A stretch of DNA of 64,000 nt from Streptomyces albiflavescens (lineage in GTDB: Bacteria > Actinomycetota > Actinomycetes > Streptomycetales > Streptomycetaceae). Within the stretch, counting starts at the first letter, position 1. Every line of letters begins with the position of its first letter. The position numbers and the translations under genes were made by a program. The stretch is from the NCBI RefSeq assembly GCF_014645835.1, contig NZ_BMMM01000005.1:239696-303695 (forward strand). Direction: 5' to 3'. The notes under the pieces were generated by a model. That model saw only the letters and a list, made by a program, of their open reading frames with translations, was not told the DNA's origin and searched no databases. Shown in pieces: positions 30,888 to 39,969 of this stretch.

Positions 30888-32249
30888 ATGCACCTCAGAC
30901 GCCCCCTCACCTTGTTGTCCGCCGTGCTTCTGTCGACGGCGGGAGTGTCCGCGAGCGCCGCGGCGGACGCCGCGCACCCCTGCGCCGGCCAAGCCCACAT
31001 CGCCGTACCCGGCGCGGAGTTGCAGACCACGGCCTGTCTTCCCGACATGACCACGGCCGCGACCGCCGGTACCGCCTACACCGACCCCGCGGACTGGGCC
31101 TCACTCGCCGCAAAGGGCACAAAGAACCCCACCGGTGTCCCCGGCATCCAGGTCGACGGCTACTTCCCCGACTCCTCGCACCTCAACAAGACCCACGGCT
31201 GGAACCACGACTCCCAGTTCGTCATCCGGCTGCCCGAGCACTGGAACGGCCGCCTCGTGGTGACCGGCGCGCCCGGGACGCGCAAGCAGTACTCGCTGGA
31301 CACCCTGATCTCCGACTGGGTCATCGCCCGGGGCTACGCCTTCGCCTCCATCGACAAGGGCAACAGCGGCCCCGACTTCTACACCGACGGCAAGCGGCCC
31401 GGTGACGCGATCGCGGAATGGAACCGGCGCACCACCGAGCTGACGCGCGCCGCGAAGACCGTCGTCCGGCAGGCGTACGGGCATCAGCCGCGCCGCACAT
31501 ACATGACCGGCATCTCCAACGGAGGCTATCTGACCCGCTGGCAGCTGGAGAACCACCCCGAACTGTACGACGGCGGGGTCGACTGGGAGGGCACCCTCTG
31601 GACGCCCGACGGGCCGAACCTGCTCACCTATCTGCCGACCGCCGTCGCCTACCAGGCGGGCCGGGCCGCCCACGACGACATGCTCGCCGCCGGATTCGCC
31701 CCCGGCACCGAATTCCTGTGGCCCTACCACCAGGCGGCCTACTGGGGTCTGACGCAGAAGGTGTACCGCGCCGAGGTCGACCCCTCGTACGACCCTAAGT
31801 GCCCCGGTGCGTCGGCCGGTTCGACGACGGTCGAGATCCTCGCGCCCTGTGCCTCGGACGCCTCCTACGACTACGCGTCGCGACCGCTCTCCGTGCGCCG
31901 GGCGGTCGAACGGATCTCGCTCACCGGCCGGATCGGCAAACCCATGCTCACACTGCACGGATCACTCGACGCACTGCTGCCTATCGCGACCGACTCGGAC
32001 GTCTATACGCGCATGATCGACGACAGCCACCGCGGCCGTCTGCACCGCTCCTACACGATCGAGGGCGGCACCCACGTCGACGGCCTCTACGACACCTATC
32101 CGCAACGGCTCCGCCCGATCCTTCCCTGCTACCGCTCCGCCTTCGGCGCCCTGACCGACTGGGTCGAGCACCGGGCGGCCCCGCCGACGAGCGGCGTCGT
32201 GCCCAGGCCCGCATCCGGCGACCTGGTCAACTCCTGTGCGCTGCAATGA
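30888..32249 (+). CDS. secreted tannase/feruloyl-esterase-like alpha/beta hydrolase
   Basis: A 453-residue exported hydrolase. It has a Sec signal peptide (residues 1 to about 27, cleavage near ASAAADAA) and a catalytic domain with nucleophile elbow GISNGGY (Ser210), acid Asp361 in GSLDALLPI and His396 in GGTHVDGL, a complete serine hydrolase triad. The elbow context and YDGGVDWEGTLW match Streptomyces proteins annotated as tannase/feruloyl esterase family hydrolases. It would release an aromatic or short acid outside the cell, which the adjacent ABC importer could take up and the ligase activate. That chain is inference from the neighbourhood. Confidence 0.82.
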   Translation: MHLRRPLTLLSAVLLSTAGVSASAAADAAHPCAGQAHIAVPGAELQTTACLPDMTTAATAGTAYTDPADWASLAAKGTKNPTGVPGIQVDGYFPDSSHLNKTHGWNHDSQFVIRLPEHWNGRLVVTGAPGTRKQYSLDTLISDWVIARGYAFASIDKGNSGPDFYTDGKRPGDAIAEWNRRTTELTRAAKTVVRQAYGHQPRRTYMTGISNGGYLTRWQLENHPELYDGGVDWEGTLWTPDGPNLLTYLPTAVAYQAGRAAHDDMLAAGFAPGTEFLWPYHQAAYWGLTQKVYRAEVDPSYDPKCPGASAGSTTVEILAPCASDASYDYASRPLSVRRAVERISLTGRIGKPMLTLHGSLDALLPIATDSDVYTRMIDDSHRGRLHRSYTIEGGTHVDGLYDTYPQRLRPILPCYRSAFGALTDWVEHRAAPPTSGVVPRPASGDLVNSCALQ

Positions 32250-32268
32250 CATCGACGTGATGCGCAGT

Positions 32269-32312
32269 GGAGGCGGCCGACACCCGCGGTGACCGCGATG
32301 TGGACCGCCTCC
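32269..32312. terminator. possible terminator after the esterase gene
   Basis: GGAGGCGG (32269-32276) and CCGCCTCC (32305-32312) form a perfect 8-bp inverted repeat around a long GC-rich loop, 20 nt after the stop codon. Confidence 0.35.
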
Positions 32313-32961
32313 GCGGGCGGGCGGGCCGGCGCGGTGCGGCGGTGCAGCGGACAGCCCGCTCCGCAGGGACGACCAGGACGGCGGGGTCCGCCCCCATCCC
32401 CTCACCACGGGAGGACCGCAGGCCGGTTCATGACCGCACCAAGGGTCATGTCCCGCGGGATGGTGTAGTCACGGCAGCTGTTTTGGAGGTTCATCGGGAA
32501 ACTCCACACTCCAACGCGGGACGTTCATGGTCTGAGCCGCGTTTCAGCAGGTCAGCGAAATCCGTCGGTTCCTCGACTCCCTGCCTGATGGCGAACGGTG
32601 CCGGTCATGCGGCCGCAAAAAGCCCCCACGCCATGATCCGGCCGGACGGGACACGTCGGCGACGAAGTGCGCCGCGTGAGGTTCTGGCCGCACATCAGCT
32701 CCGAGACGCACATCTCGAGGTTGTGGAAGCCGGTGACGGAGTTCGCAGTGCCCGCCGCAACCGCCGTGGGCCAGGATGTGTCTGCCCAACATAGCGCTTC
32801 TTGAAGGAGGGGCTGGAAGTTGTGTTGGCCAAGGGGTGCTCCGCGCGTGCCTGGAAGACCCAGGGTGGTGGAAGTCATCGCCGTCGTCCGACGGCCCGTC
32901 AGCCACAACGCCCAAAAGCTTCGTGAAGTGGTTCACGCGGATTATTACGAGCCTCGCCGCG
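32313..32961. other. intergenic region of about 650 nt, likely IS debris
   Basis: No gene recognised. It contains one copy of a dispersed roughly 74-nt repeat (listed separately). Open frames on both strands look like chance. Confidence 0.4.
32496..32568. repeat. dispersed 74-nt repeat, copy 1
   Basis: This segment matches 39885-39958. Shared blocks in the same order are GGGAA-x-CTCCA, CCAACGCGGGA, CAT, GCGT-x-TCAGCA, GTCAGCG and TCCGTCGG. The first 26 positions align without gaps at 21 identities. The element type is unknown. Both copies lie in regions full of mobile-element debris. Confidence 0.6.
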
Positions 32962-33465
32962 TTACTGACTGCCTGCCGGTTCATAAGCACTGATGATGTA
33001 AAGGGCTTCGTCGTCGATCGCGTTCTTCTGCCAGTCCAGCGAGATCCGCACCGGGTGCCCGTCCGCTGCGTACTCCACTTCCGCCGCATCCGCCTGGTCG
33101 TGCCGGGCCCGGTCCAGCTCCTCCAACAGCTCGCGAATCGTGGGCACAGCATCGGGTGACTGCTTGACCACCCGCCGGCCGCTTTCGTCGAGACCGACCG
33201 CCTCCGTCACCTTGCCGTGCTGGACCGTCACCCGGAATGTCCCGATCAGGGACCGTTCCCCTTCACTCGACTTCAGCGTGTAGGCGTACGAGGAAGGCTC
33301 CTCCCAGGTGGACTCCCTCTGCGCTGTGGCGCTCTTCGGCCCAGTCTCCGCCGTGGATCCCGAGGACGTCGAGGTCTCGCCGCCACAGCCGGCAGCCGCA
33401 CACATCAGCACCCCTGTCAATACGGCAGCGGATACAAGACGGGGGCTGGAACGTACGGCAGTCAT
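32962..33465 (-). CDS. DUF6174-like lipoprotein
   Basis: A 167-residue lipoprotein. The signal peptide ends in a lipobox around CAAAGC, followed by a Ser/Thr-rich linker. The mature domain starts with SSYAYTLKSSEGERSLIGTF and continues VTVQHGKVTEAVGLDESG, DAVPTIRELLEELDRA and YAADGHPVRISLDWQKNAID, the pattern of DUF6174 proteins (function unknown, often next to other cell-envelope genes). GAGGGAG precedes ATG 33465. No operon partner is evident. Confidence 0.8.
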   Translation of the reverse strand: MTAVRSSPRLVSAAVLTGVLMCAAAGCGGETSTSSGSTAETGPKSATAQRESTWEEPSSYAYTLKSSEGERSLIGTFRVTVQHGKVTEAVGLDESGRRVVKQSPDAVPTIRELLEELDRARHDQADAAEVEYAADGHPVRISLDWQKNAIDDEALYIISAYEPAGSQ

Positions 33466-33655
33466 GGTGGCTCCCTCGGAGACGGCTACCTCTATGACGT
33501 CGGTCGGCCCATGAACGTTCGGGTACCTGCGGCGCCTGCGTCCTCGCGCGGCTGTGCCGCATGTTCCGAATCGCTGTCGGTCGTGCTGCTGCGGATCACT
33601 TGAACACGCCTGTGGGCGGAAGCGTTCGGCGAACCGCGCTGCTTCTCCCCGGGCA

Positions 33656-34717
33656 CTACTGTCCCGAGTCGCACTCCACTTCGCGAACCAGCTCCAGGGC
33701 CCGGCCCAGGGTGGCGAGCCGGGCGTCCAGCGTCTCGCCGGCGGGGTAGAGACGGACAGTGTCGACCCCGGCGGCGCGCCACACCCGCAGCCGTCGGCGC
33801 ACCATGTCCTCGGTGCCGATGAGCGTGGTGCCCAGCACCATCTCGTCGGTGACGAGCTCCGCGGCCCCGTCCCGGTCGCCGGCCTGCCAGCGCTGCCGGA
33901 CCTCGGCCGCGACCTCGGCCCAACCCTGGCGGCTGTAGGCGTCGTTGTAGAAATTCGTGCCGGCCGAGCCCATTCCGCCCAGGCTGAAGGCGAGCTCCTT
34001 CTTCCGGGGGGCGACCATCGCGCGCAGTGCGTCCTCGTCGGGGGCGAAGTTGACCTCGGCGCCCTGGCAGATGTCCAGGTCGGCGCGGGACCGGCCGGAG
34101 GCGGCCAGGCCCGCCGCCAGGTGGTCGAAGTACGCCTCCTGGGCCCCCTCGGGCACAAAGCTGGTGCCCAGCCAGCCATCGGCGATCTCACCGGTCAGGT
34201 GCAGCAACTTCGGTGAGAGGGTGGCCAGATAGATCGGGATGGCGTGCTCGGCGCGCATCGACAGCCGCATGGGCCTGGCTTCCCCGCCGGGCAGCGGGAT
34301 GGTGAACTCCCGCCCGGAGTACGAGATCTTCTCGCCCGACATCGCCAGCCGCACGATCTGTACGGTCTCCCGCATCCTCGCCAGCGGCCGGGCGAACGGC
34401 ACCCCGTGCAGGCCCTCGATCACCTGCGGCCCGGACGGGCCGAGCCCCAGCAGGAAGCGCCCCTCGGAGATGTTCGACAAGGTGATCGCCGCCCGGGCGA
34501 TAGCCATCGGGCTGCGGGTGCCGAGCTGGATGATCCCTGAGCCGAGTAGCATCCGCTCCGTCCGCGCGGCCAGATAGCCCAGGGGCGAGGGTGCTTCGGA
34601 GCCCCAGGCCTCGGCCACCCAGCAGATGTCCAGGCCCAGCTTCTCGGCCTCGGTGACGAAATCCACCGTCTCCGGCCAGCTCCCGCCGGAGGCCTCGATC
34701 GTGGTCGCGGTCCGCAT
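33656..34717 (-). CDS. LLM-class (F420-type) flavin-dependent oxidoreductase
   Basis: A 353-residue luciferase-like TIM-barrel protein. Recognisable are WPETVDFVTEAEKLGLDICW VAE, the cofactor region TERMLLGSGIIQLGTRSPMA IARAAITLSNISEGRFLLGL GPSG and IPIYLATLSPKLLHLTGEIA DGW. In actinobacteria most members with this pattern use coenzyme F420. The substrate is unknown. The start overlaps the stop of the SRPBCC gene (TGATG), so the two proteins are co-translated and may work on one substrate. GTG 34720 is an alternative start. Confidence 0.88.
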   Translation of the reverse strand: MRTATTIEASGGSWPETVDFVTEAEKLGLDICWVAEAWGSEAPSPLGYLAARTERMLLGSGIIQLGTRSPMAIARAAITLSNISEGRFLLGLGPSGPQVIEGLHGVPFARPLARMRETVQIVRLAMSGEKISYSGREFTIPLPGGEARPMRLSMRAEHAIPIYLATLSPKLLHLTGEIADGWLGTSFVPEGAQEAYFDHLAAGLAASGRSRADLDICQGAEVNFAPDEDALRAMVAPRKKELAFSLGGMGSAGTNFYNDAYSRQGWAEVAAEVRQRWQAGDRDGAAELVTDEMVLGTTLIGTEDMVRRRLRVWRAAGVDTVRLYPAGETLDARLATLGRALELVREVECDSGQ

Positions 34718-35241
34718 CACATCCCCGCCTTCCCGGCGCCTTCGGCCAGCATCCTGATCGCCTCAACGGTCGCGGTCATGTTCGTCTCGAACTCCCGCAG
34801 CCGCACGAAGACGATCTTCTGTTCCTTCTCCGGCATCCGCTCGATCGCCAAGGACAGGCCGGACCGGCCCGGGCCCATTCGCATCCACTGGTGGAGCTGA
34901 GTGCCGCCGTCCCGCGGTTCGCAGGTGAACCGCCAGAGCGCCGTGGGATGTTCGGGGTCCTCGACCGCCCAGGCGAACACCCGCGGTGGCTCGAACTCCA
35001 CGACGTGGGAGGTGGTGGACCACTCCCCCAGTGCCTCATGCACGCTCCGGCCGAGGAACCGCGCCCTCAGGGCGGGACCGGTCGCCCCGTCCAGCCACTG
35101 CACCGACTGCAGCTCCGCGCTCAGGCGCGGCATCAGCCCGACGTCGGACACCAGCTCCCACACCCGCTCCGGTGGGGCATCGATCCAGATTCGCACCTCG
35201 ACCGTGGGGGTGTCGGCATAGCGCGCGCCCGTCCACTCCAT
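34717..35241 (-). CDS. SRPBCC (START-like) domain protein
   Basis: A 174-residue helix-grip protein of the polyketide cyclase/dehydrase SRPBCC superfamily: VEVRIWIDAPPERVWELVSD at the N-terminus, VVEFEPPRVFAWAVEDPEHP in the middle and a long C-terminal helix. It binds a hydrophobic ligand, and no catalytic residues are certain. First gene of a two-gene operon with the LLM oxidoreductase. An HxlR regulator gene follows upstream on the same strand, beyond 118 nt. Confidence 0.85.
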   Translation of the reverse strand: MEWTGARYADTPTVEVRIWIDAPPERVWELVSDVGLMPRLSAELQSVQWLDGATGPALRARFLGRSVHEALGEWSTTSHVVEFEPPRVFAWAVEDPEHPTALWRFTCEPRDGGTQLHQWMRMGPGRSGLSLAIERMPEKEQKIVFVRLREFETNMTATVEAIRMLAEGAGKAGM

Positions 35242-35359
35242 CGCTGGCCGGCCTCCTGTCGGTACCGGAGATCCCCGCAGAAATCAGGGCCTGACCATTA
35301 AAGTTGCGTAGATAGACTCACCTGTCAAGGGTCGGCGGCGGCACTGCCGAACCGCTGGA

Positions 35360-35857
35360 TCAGCTCGTGAACCGCTCCCGTATGTCCGGCCGCTCGGCCA
35401 GGTGCGGCGGATAGCCCGGCCCCATTCGGGGGTGGGTGTTCTCCGCCGTCATCGGCTCACCACAGGCGGCGCACACCACCTCGGCGTGGCTCTCGTGCCC
35501 GCAGACGTCGTGGTACTGGGTGACCGGGGGACCCGCCTCGCCGGCCAGCCAGCGGTCCCCCCACCGGTTCATCGCCAGCAGCACGGGGTAGAAGTCGCGC
35601 CCCTTCTCGGTGAGCACGTAGTCGTAGCGCAACGGATCGGTCTGGTAGGGCTGCTTCTCCAGCAGGCCCTCGTCCACCAGCCGCCGGAGCCGGTCGGCGA
35701 GGGTGTTGCGCGCGATTCCCAGCGATTCCTGGAACGCGTCGAACCGCCGGATCCCGTAGAACGCCTCGCGCAGCACCAGCGGCGTCCACCAGTCGCCCAG
35801 CAGTTCCATGGTGCGCGCGATCGAGCAGGGCCAGCGCGCAAAGGATGTCCGCCTCAT
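35360..35857 (-). CDS. HxlR-family winged-helix regulator
   Basis: A 165-residue regulator. The winged helix is in SIARTMELLGDWWTPLVLRE AFYGIRRFDAFQESLGIARN TLADRLRRLVDEGLL, the HxlR pattern. The C-terminal extension has four cysteines (DVCGHE, VCAACGE) that could bind zinc or sense redox state. ATG 35857 (MRRTSFARWPCS) is the usual start, and ATG 35869 is in frame. It lies upstream of the SRPBCC-LLM operon in the same direction and may regulate it. Confidence 0.87.
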   Translation of the reverse strand: MRRTSFARWPCSIARTMELLGDWWTPLVLREAFYGIRRFDAFQESLGIARNTLADRLRRLVDEGLLEKQPYQTDPLRYDYVLTEKGRDFYPVLLAMNRWGDRWLAGEAGPPVTQYHDVCGHESHAEVVCAACGEPMTAENTHPRMGPGYPPHLAERPDIRERFTS

Positions 35858-35935
35858 GCAGGCCAGCATACGGTCGGTTCCAGAATGAAACCCAGCAGGC
35901 AGATGGGGACAGCGTGGCCGTGGGCCCCCGTTACG

Positions 35936-36223
35936 TCAGAGATACCGGACCGAGGAGTGATCGGCGAGCCGCCGGACCGAGCGGTAGGTGGCGCACCCTG
36001 GCTCACCTGGGCAGTACGCGGGACGGCTGCAGTCCGGCTCCACCGCGATCGCCGGCACCCGCAGCCCTGACCAGCTCAGCTCGATCATCCAGGCCCGCAT
36101 CACTGCATCGTGCAGGGCCTTCCGTGCCCGCGACAACCGGCGAATGACGGTCCGCTCGTCCTCATCCCGCCCCGGCCGAGCTCGTGGAACCATCGTCCAG
36201 CACCCGCCCCCGAGCACCGTCAA
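35936..36223 (-). mobile_element. IS630-family transposase N-terminal remnant
   Basis: The minus strand reads RARPGRDEDERTVIRRLSRA RKALHDAVMRAWMIELSWSG LRVPAIAVE, matching the helix-turn-helix start of Streptomyces IS630 transposases (RAxMIxLSWxGLRVPAIAxELxC). The catalytic domain is missing. Confidence 0.5.
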
Positions 36224-36291
36224 CTACCCCGCCACCAGGACAAATACCCAGCGAGACAGGAACCCGGCACTGGTGTCCACGTCACGAGAAG

Positions 36292-39027
36292 TCACAGCGT
36301 CGCGTCGTCCCACTGGTCCAGGAGGAGGTCGCCCGACCCCTCCCCCTCGGTGCCCGTATGCAGGGGCTGTTCGGTCCAGATGATCTTGCCGCGCGCGGTG
36401 TACCGGGTGCCCCAGCGTTGAGCGAACCGAGCCACGAGGAACAGCCCGCGGCCGCCTTCATCGGTGTCGGCCGCCCGGCGGATGTGCGGGGAGGTACTGC
36501 TGCCGTCGGAGACCTCACAGATCAGGAACCGGTCGTAGAGCAGCCGTACCCCGATGGGCTCCTCGCCGTACCGGATGGCGTTGGTGATCAGCTCGCTGAG
36601 AATCAGTTCGGTGGCGAAGGAGATGTCCTCCAGGCCCCAGGTGCACACCCGGCGGGCACACTCGGCGCGGATGGGCCCAACGGCCGCCGGGTCGCGGGGG
36701 ACACTCCACTCGGCGACGCAGTCAGGACCCAGCAGGCGGGTACGGGCGACCAGGAGTGCGACATCGTCGCTCGGCTGTGGCGGTAGCACGGTGGCGGCCA
36801 GGGCCTGGCACGTCTCCTCGGCTCCGGCGTCCGGGGTAGTGGCGAGAATGTCGAGCAACAGCCGCAGTGCGTCGTCGATGTCCCGGTCGCGGTAATCGAT
36901 GAGCCCGTCGGTGTAGAGCACGAGCCGACTGCCCTCTGTCAGGCGGAGCCTTGCCGTCTCGAACGGCTCACATCCCAGACCCAGCGGTGGGGCGACGGGT
37001 ACGTCGGGGAAGCCGACGGCGCCGTCCGTACCGGCCAGCGCGGGCACGGGGTGACCGGCACTGGCGATGGAGCAGTCGCCAGTGACCGGGTCGTAGACGG
37101 CATAGGCACAGGTGCCCCCGATGGTCGCCGTGTCGTCCCAGCCCGCCTCCTGGTTGATCCGGGCGACGAGCTCGTCCAGGTGTCCGAGCAGTTCGTCGGG
37201 TGGCAGGTCGAGGGCGGAGAAGTTGTGTACCGCGGTGCGCAGCCTTCCCATGGTCACCGCTGCGTGCAAGCCGTGGCCGGCGACGTCGCCGACGACCAGC
37301 GCGACCCGGGCGCCAGGCAGCGGGATGACGTCGAACCAGTCCCCGCCCACCCCGGCCATGGCCGGCAGGTACCGATGGGCGACCTCGACGGCGTTCTGCT
37401 CGGGCGCGCCGCTGGGCAGCAGGCTGCGCTGCAGCGTGGCGGCCACGGTGTGCTCCTTGGTGTAGCGGCGGGCGTTGTCGATGCTCACCGCGGCCCGGGC
37501 CGCCAGTTCCCCGGCCAGGGTCAGGTCGTCCGCACCGAACGATTCGGGCCGGTCCGCACGCCAGAAGTTGGCCAGCCCCAGAACGATGCCACGCGCCCGC
37601 AGGGGAACCGTGACCAGCGAATGGAACCCGTCTTCGAGGAGTCGCGCCGCCCGGTCCAGGTCCTGTTGCTGCCATACGGCAGCAAGACGCAGGTCGGCTT
37701 CAAGCACCGCCTCCCGGCCCCTGAGCGCCCGTGCGTGTGGCGTGGGCGCCGCATACGTGATCAGTTGCCCCAGTGGGAAGAGCCGGCTCTCGCGGATCCC
37801 GGCGACGGCCGTTCGGCGCAGGGTCAGGCAAGGCTCCCCGGGCTCCTCGCCCCGCAACACCGGCTCGGTCAGGTCCACGGTGACAAAGTCGGCGAACCGT
37901 GGGACCGCCAGCTGCGCCAGTTCTTGCGCCGTGCGCGGCATGTCCAGCGAGGTGCCGATACGCACGCCGGCGTCGTACAGCAACGCCAGGCGCTCATGGG
38001 CGACCTCGGCCCGGCCCGCCAGCGCCTGCAGCTCAGTGGTATCCCGCAATGTCGCAACGCTCCCGGAACCGCCTTCGTGCGGTGCAGCGGGTCGCACGCT
38101 CACTGCCAGCAGCCGGCCACCCGCCGGATGCACCTCATCGGTAACCGGCAGGTGGGACATCAGTACATCGGTGATGCCCGCGTCCAGGCCCAGCTCGTCC
38201 GCGTGACGTCCCTCGGCGTCCGGCGGGAGGCTCAACAGGCGCCGTGCCTCATCGTTGACCAGCAGCAGCCGCCCGTCACCCCCTGTGATCACGACGCCCT
38301 CGCGCACCGCATGCAGCACGGCGTCGTGGTGCTCATACATCCGGGTCATCTCGGCCGGCCCCAGCCCGTGGGTCTGCCGCCGCAGCCGCCAACTCACCAG
38401 CGCCGTACCTCCCGCAGACAGCGCCAGGACCACGCCCGCGCCCCCCAGCAGCACCGGTAGCTGTTGGCTCACGGAGTTGTTCAACTGCTTGACCGTGACC
38501 CCGGCCGCCACTACCCCGGCCATGGAACCGTCAGGCCGACGGATCGGGATGGACGCGCTCACGGCAGGGCCATAGGGAGATTTGGCGAGCCGTACGACCG
38601 GCTCGTCCGGGATGGTGCCGAGGATGTGCTTCCCGATCTGCCGCGGGTCGGAGTGGGCGTACCGGATCCCCGCCGGGCTGAATATCGTGACGTAGTCGAC
38701 GCCGGCATCCTTCCGCGCCTGCACGACACGCGGCTCCAGTACGGCCGTCGGGTCGGGACTGTCGAGCGCTTGGAGCAGGCCGGGACTGTGGGCCACGAAG
38801 CGTGCCGCCGTGGACGACCGGTTACGCGCTCCTTCTGTGTTGTCCCGCTGAACCTGCAGGACGAGAGCCACCAACGCGACGACGACGAGGAGCAGGACGA
38901 CCCCTGCCTGCAGCAGGAACACCCGGCCCGCCACGGACTTCGGCGGGCGCAGCCGCTGCTTCCACGACGCTCGTGGACCGCAGAATCCACTGTGCCGGGC
39001 AGGTGGACCACGCCAGCACCTGATCAT
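36292..39027 (-). CDS. SpoIIE-type PP2C phosphatase with sensor, PAS, GAF and RsbW-like kinase domains
   Basis: A 911-residue membrane sensor. After one membrane helix (about 36-60) an extracellular Cache-like domain follows (VQARKDAGVDYVTIFSPAGI...IPIRRPDGSMAGVVAAGVTV), then a second helix (about 190-212) and a PAS domain (VREGVVITGGDGRLLLVNDE). Next come a GAF domain (about 345-520), the PP2C/SpoIIE domain (VGGDWFDVIPLPGARVALVV GDVAGHG, metal-binding Asp residues) and a C-terminal HATPase like RsbW/SpoIIAB (LILSELITNAIRYGEEPIGV). It should control an anti-sigma/anti-anti-sigma switch. The first 50 codons and 33 nt upstream are duplicated at 55673-55858, so the true start may be further in, near RLRPPKSVAG. 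Confidence 0.9.
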   Translation of the reverse strand: MIRCWRGPPARHSGFCGPRASWKQRLRPPKSVAGRVFLLQAGVVLLLVVVALVALVLQVQRDNTEGARNRSSTAARFVAHSPGLLQALDSPDPTAVLEPRVVQARKDAGVDYVTIFSPAGIRYAHSDPRQIGKHILGTIPDEPVVRLAKSPYGPAVSASIPIRRPDGSMAGVVAAGVTVKQLNNSVSQQLPVLLGGAGVVLALSAGGTALVSWRLRRQTHGLGPAEMTRMYEHHDAVLHAVREGVVITGGDGRLLLVNDEARRLLSLPPDAEGRHADELGLDAGITDVLMSHLPVTDEVHPAGGRLLAVSVRPAAPHEGGSGSVATLRDTTELQALAGRAEVAHERLALLYDAGVRIGTSLDMPRTAQELAQLAVPRFADFVTVDLTEPVLRGEEPGEPCLTLRRTAVAGIRESRLFPLGQLITYAAPTPHARALRGREAVLEADLRLAAVWQQQDLDRAARLLEDGFHSLVTVPLRARGIVLGLANFWRADRPESFGADDLTLAGELAARAAVSIDNARRYTKEHTVAATLQRSLLPSGAPEQNAVEVAHRYLPAMAGVGGDWFDVIPLPGARVALVVGDVAGHGLHAAVTMGRLRTAVHNFSALDLPPDELLGHLDELVARINQEAGWDDTATIGGTCAYAVYDPVTGDCSIASAGHPVPALAGTDGAVGFPDVPVAPPLGLGCEPFETARLRLTEGSRLVLYTDGLIDYRDRDIDDALRLLLDILATTPDAGAEETCQALAATVLPPQPSDDVALLVARTRLLGPDCVAEWSVPRDPAAVGPIRAECARRVCTWGLEDISFATELILSELITNAIRYGEEPIGVRLLYDRFLICEVSDGSSTSPHIRRAADTDEGGRGLFLVARFAQRWGTRYTARGKIIWTEQPLHTGTEGEGSGDLLLDQWDDATL

Positions 39028-39060
39028 GCGTCCTTTGTACCACTTTCTTGTATTCCGCCA
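38876..39060. repeat. 185-bp segment duplicated at 55673-55858
   Basis: It covers the start and first roughly 50 codons of the SpoIIE gene plus 33 nt upstream. The copy at 55673-55858 differs by one inserted G and three substitutions, so the duplication is recent. Left boundary GCGACGACGACGAGG and right boundary TATTCCGCCA are sharp in both places. Confidence 0.9.
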
Positions 39061-39453
39061 TGATCCGTGGATGCCAGGACGGAAACTGGGGCGGTTTCAG
39101 CGCGACAGAGTTCAGCGCATATTGAGTGGGCTCGCAATGAAATCGGTCGGTCGACAACTGGGGCGAGCGGCGGCGCCAACTCGGCCGTTGGCATCTGCTG
39201 CGGGGCACCACTGAGGCCAAGCCTCGCTGTCGACTGCTGACGACGTGCTCTTCGACGCAGCGCGGGACTCGTGCCGACGGCCCGACGCCGGCGGGCGGGC
39301 CGCCGGCGCGGACGGCGGCCGATCGACTACCCCACTCGTGCGGGCTTGCCCTCCCCGTGCGGGACGTAAGACACATCCATATCCGCCGTTCCATATCCGC
39401 CGTCGACCCACCACAACCCACCCGGCCCCGCGTCCTCGGGACCGTCGCGGTCA
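39061..39453. other. intergenic region upstream of the SpoIIE gene
   Basis: About 390 nt with no recognised gene. The promoter of the SpoIIE gene must lie here unless transcription starts inside the duplicated segment. Confidence 0.4.
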
Positions 39454-39663
39454 TCAGCCGACCAGCACAACGGGCTGCTCGGGCGTGCGCCCTTCAGCGA
39501 CGATCGCGACCAGGGCGGCGAGACCAACGGGACAGACCGCCTCCCGGGTGCTCCGCAGTTCCGCGACGGTCCACCAGCGGTACTCGCGGATGTTGTCGGG
39601 CTGCGTCGCTCCAGCCAGGTCGAGGGCGGCCGCGGGGATGCGGGTGAGGAAGTACTTCTCCAC
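39454..39663 (-). pseudogene. NUDIX hydrolase, C-terminal fragment
   Basis: The minus strand reads EKYFLTRIPAAALDLAGATQ, then NIREYRWWTVAELRSTREAV and ends VAIVAEGRTPEQPVVLVG. This is the C-terminal third of a NUDIX protein (EYRWWTxxEL is typical). The NUDIX box GX5EX7REUXEEXGU is missing, so it cannot be active. Confidence 0.6.
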
Positions 39664-39669
39664 CTGGCG

Positions 39670-39825
39670 GACTGCGCAGCCTGGAACTGAAGGACGTCGG
39701 CTTCAACGCCTCGGTGCTCTCGGAATTCCGCACCCGGGTCGTCGACCACGGCCTGGAGGAGCGGGTGCTGGATCTGCTGCCGGCTGCGTTGAAGAAGCGG
39801 CGTACTGACAGGTCGACGTATGGGG
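39670..39825 (+). mobile_element. IS1182-family transposase remnant
   Basis: The plus strand reads LRSLELKDVGFNASVLSEFR TRVVDHGLEERVLDLLPAAL, followed by RRTDRSTY. This matches the N-terminal third of IS1182-type transposases (LGLELxDxGFxxSVLSxFRxRL...QRTDSTHV). Confidence 0.6.
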
Positions 39826-39884
39826 CGCCGCTGCGGCCTGACGGCACTCACTCCACGGGGCCGTCAAGTTGCGTCAATTGCACG

Positions 39885-39958
39885 GGGAATCTCCAAAGGC
39901 CAACGCGGGATCCCCATACAACGGAAGGCGCGTCTCAGCAGTCAGCGCATTCCGTCGG
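39885..39958. repeat. dispersed 74-nt repeat, copy 2
   Basis: Second copy of the repeat at 32496-32568. Here GGGGA (39884-39888) can pair with TCCCC (39911-39915) around the conserved block, so a hairpin is possible. It lies directly after the IS1182 remnant. Confidence 0.6.
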
Positions 39959-39969
39959 CTGACCAATTG

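Noticed and set aside
32496..39958. Naming the 74-nt repeat an IS110 bridge RNA
   Set aside because: An IS110 transposase remnant lies in the window (42.5 kb), but not next to either copy, and two diverged copies are too few to show structure.
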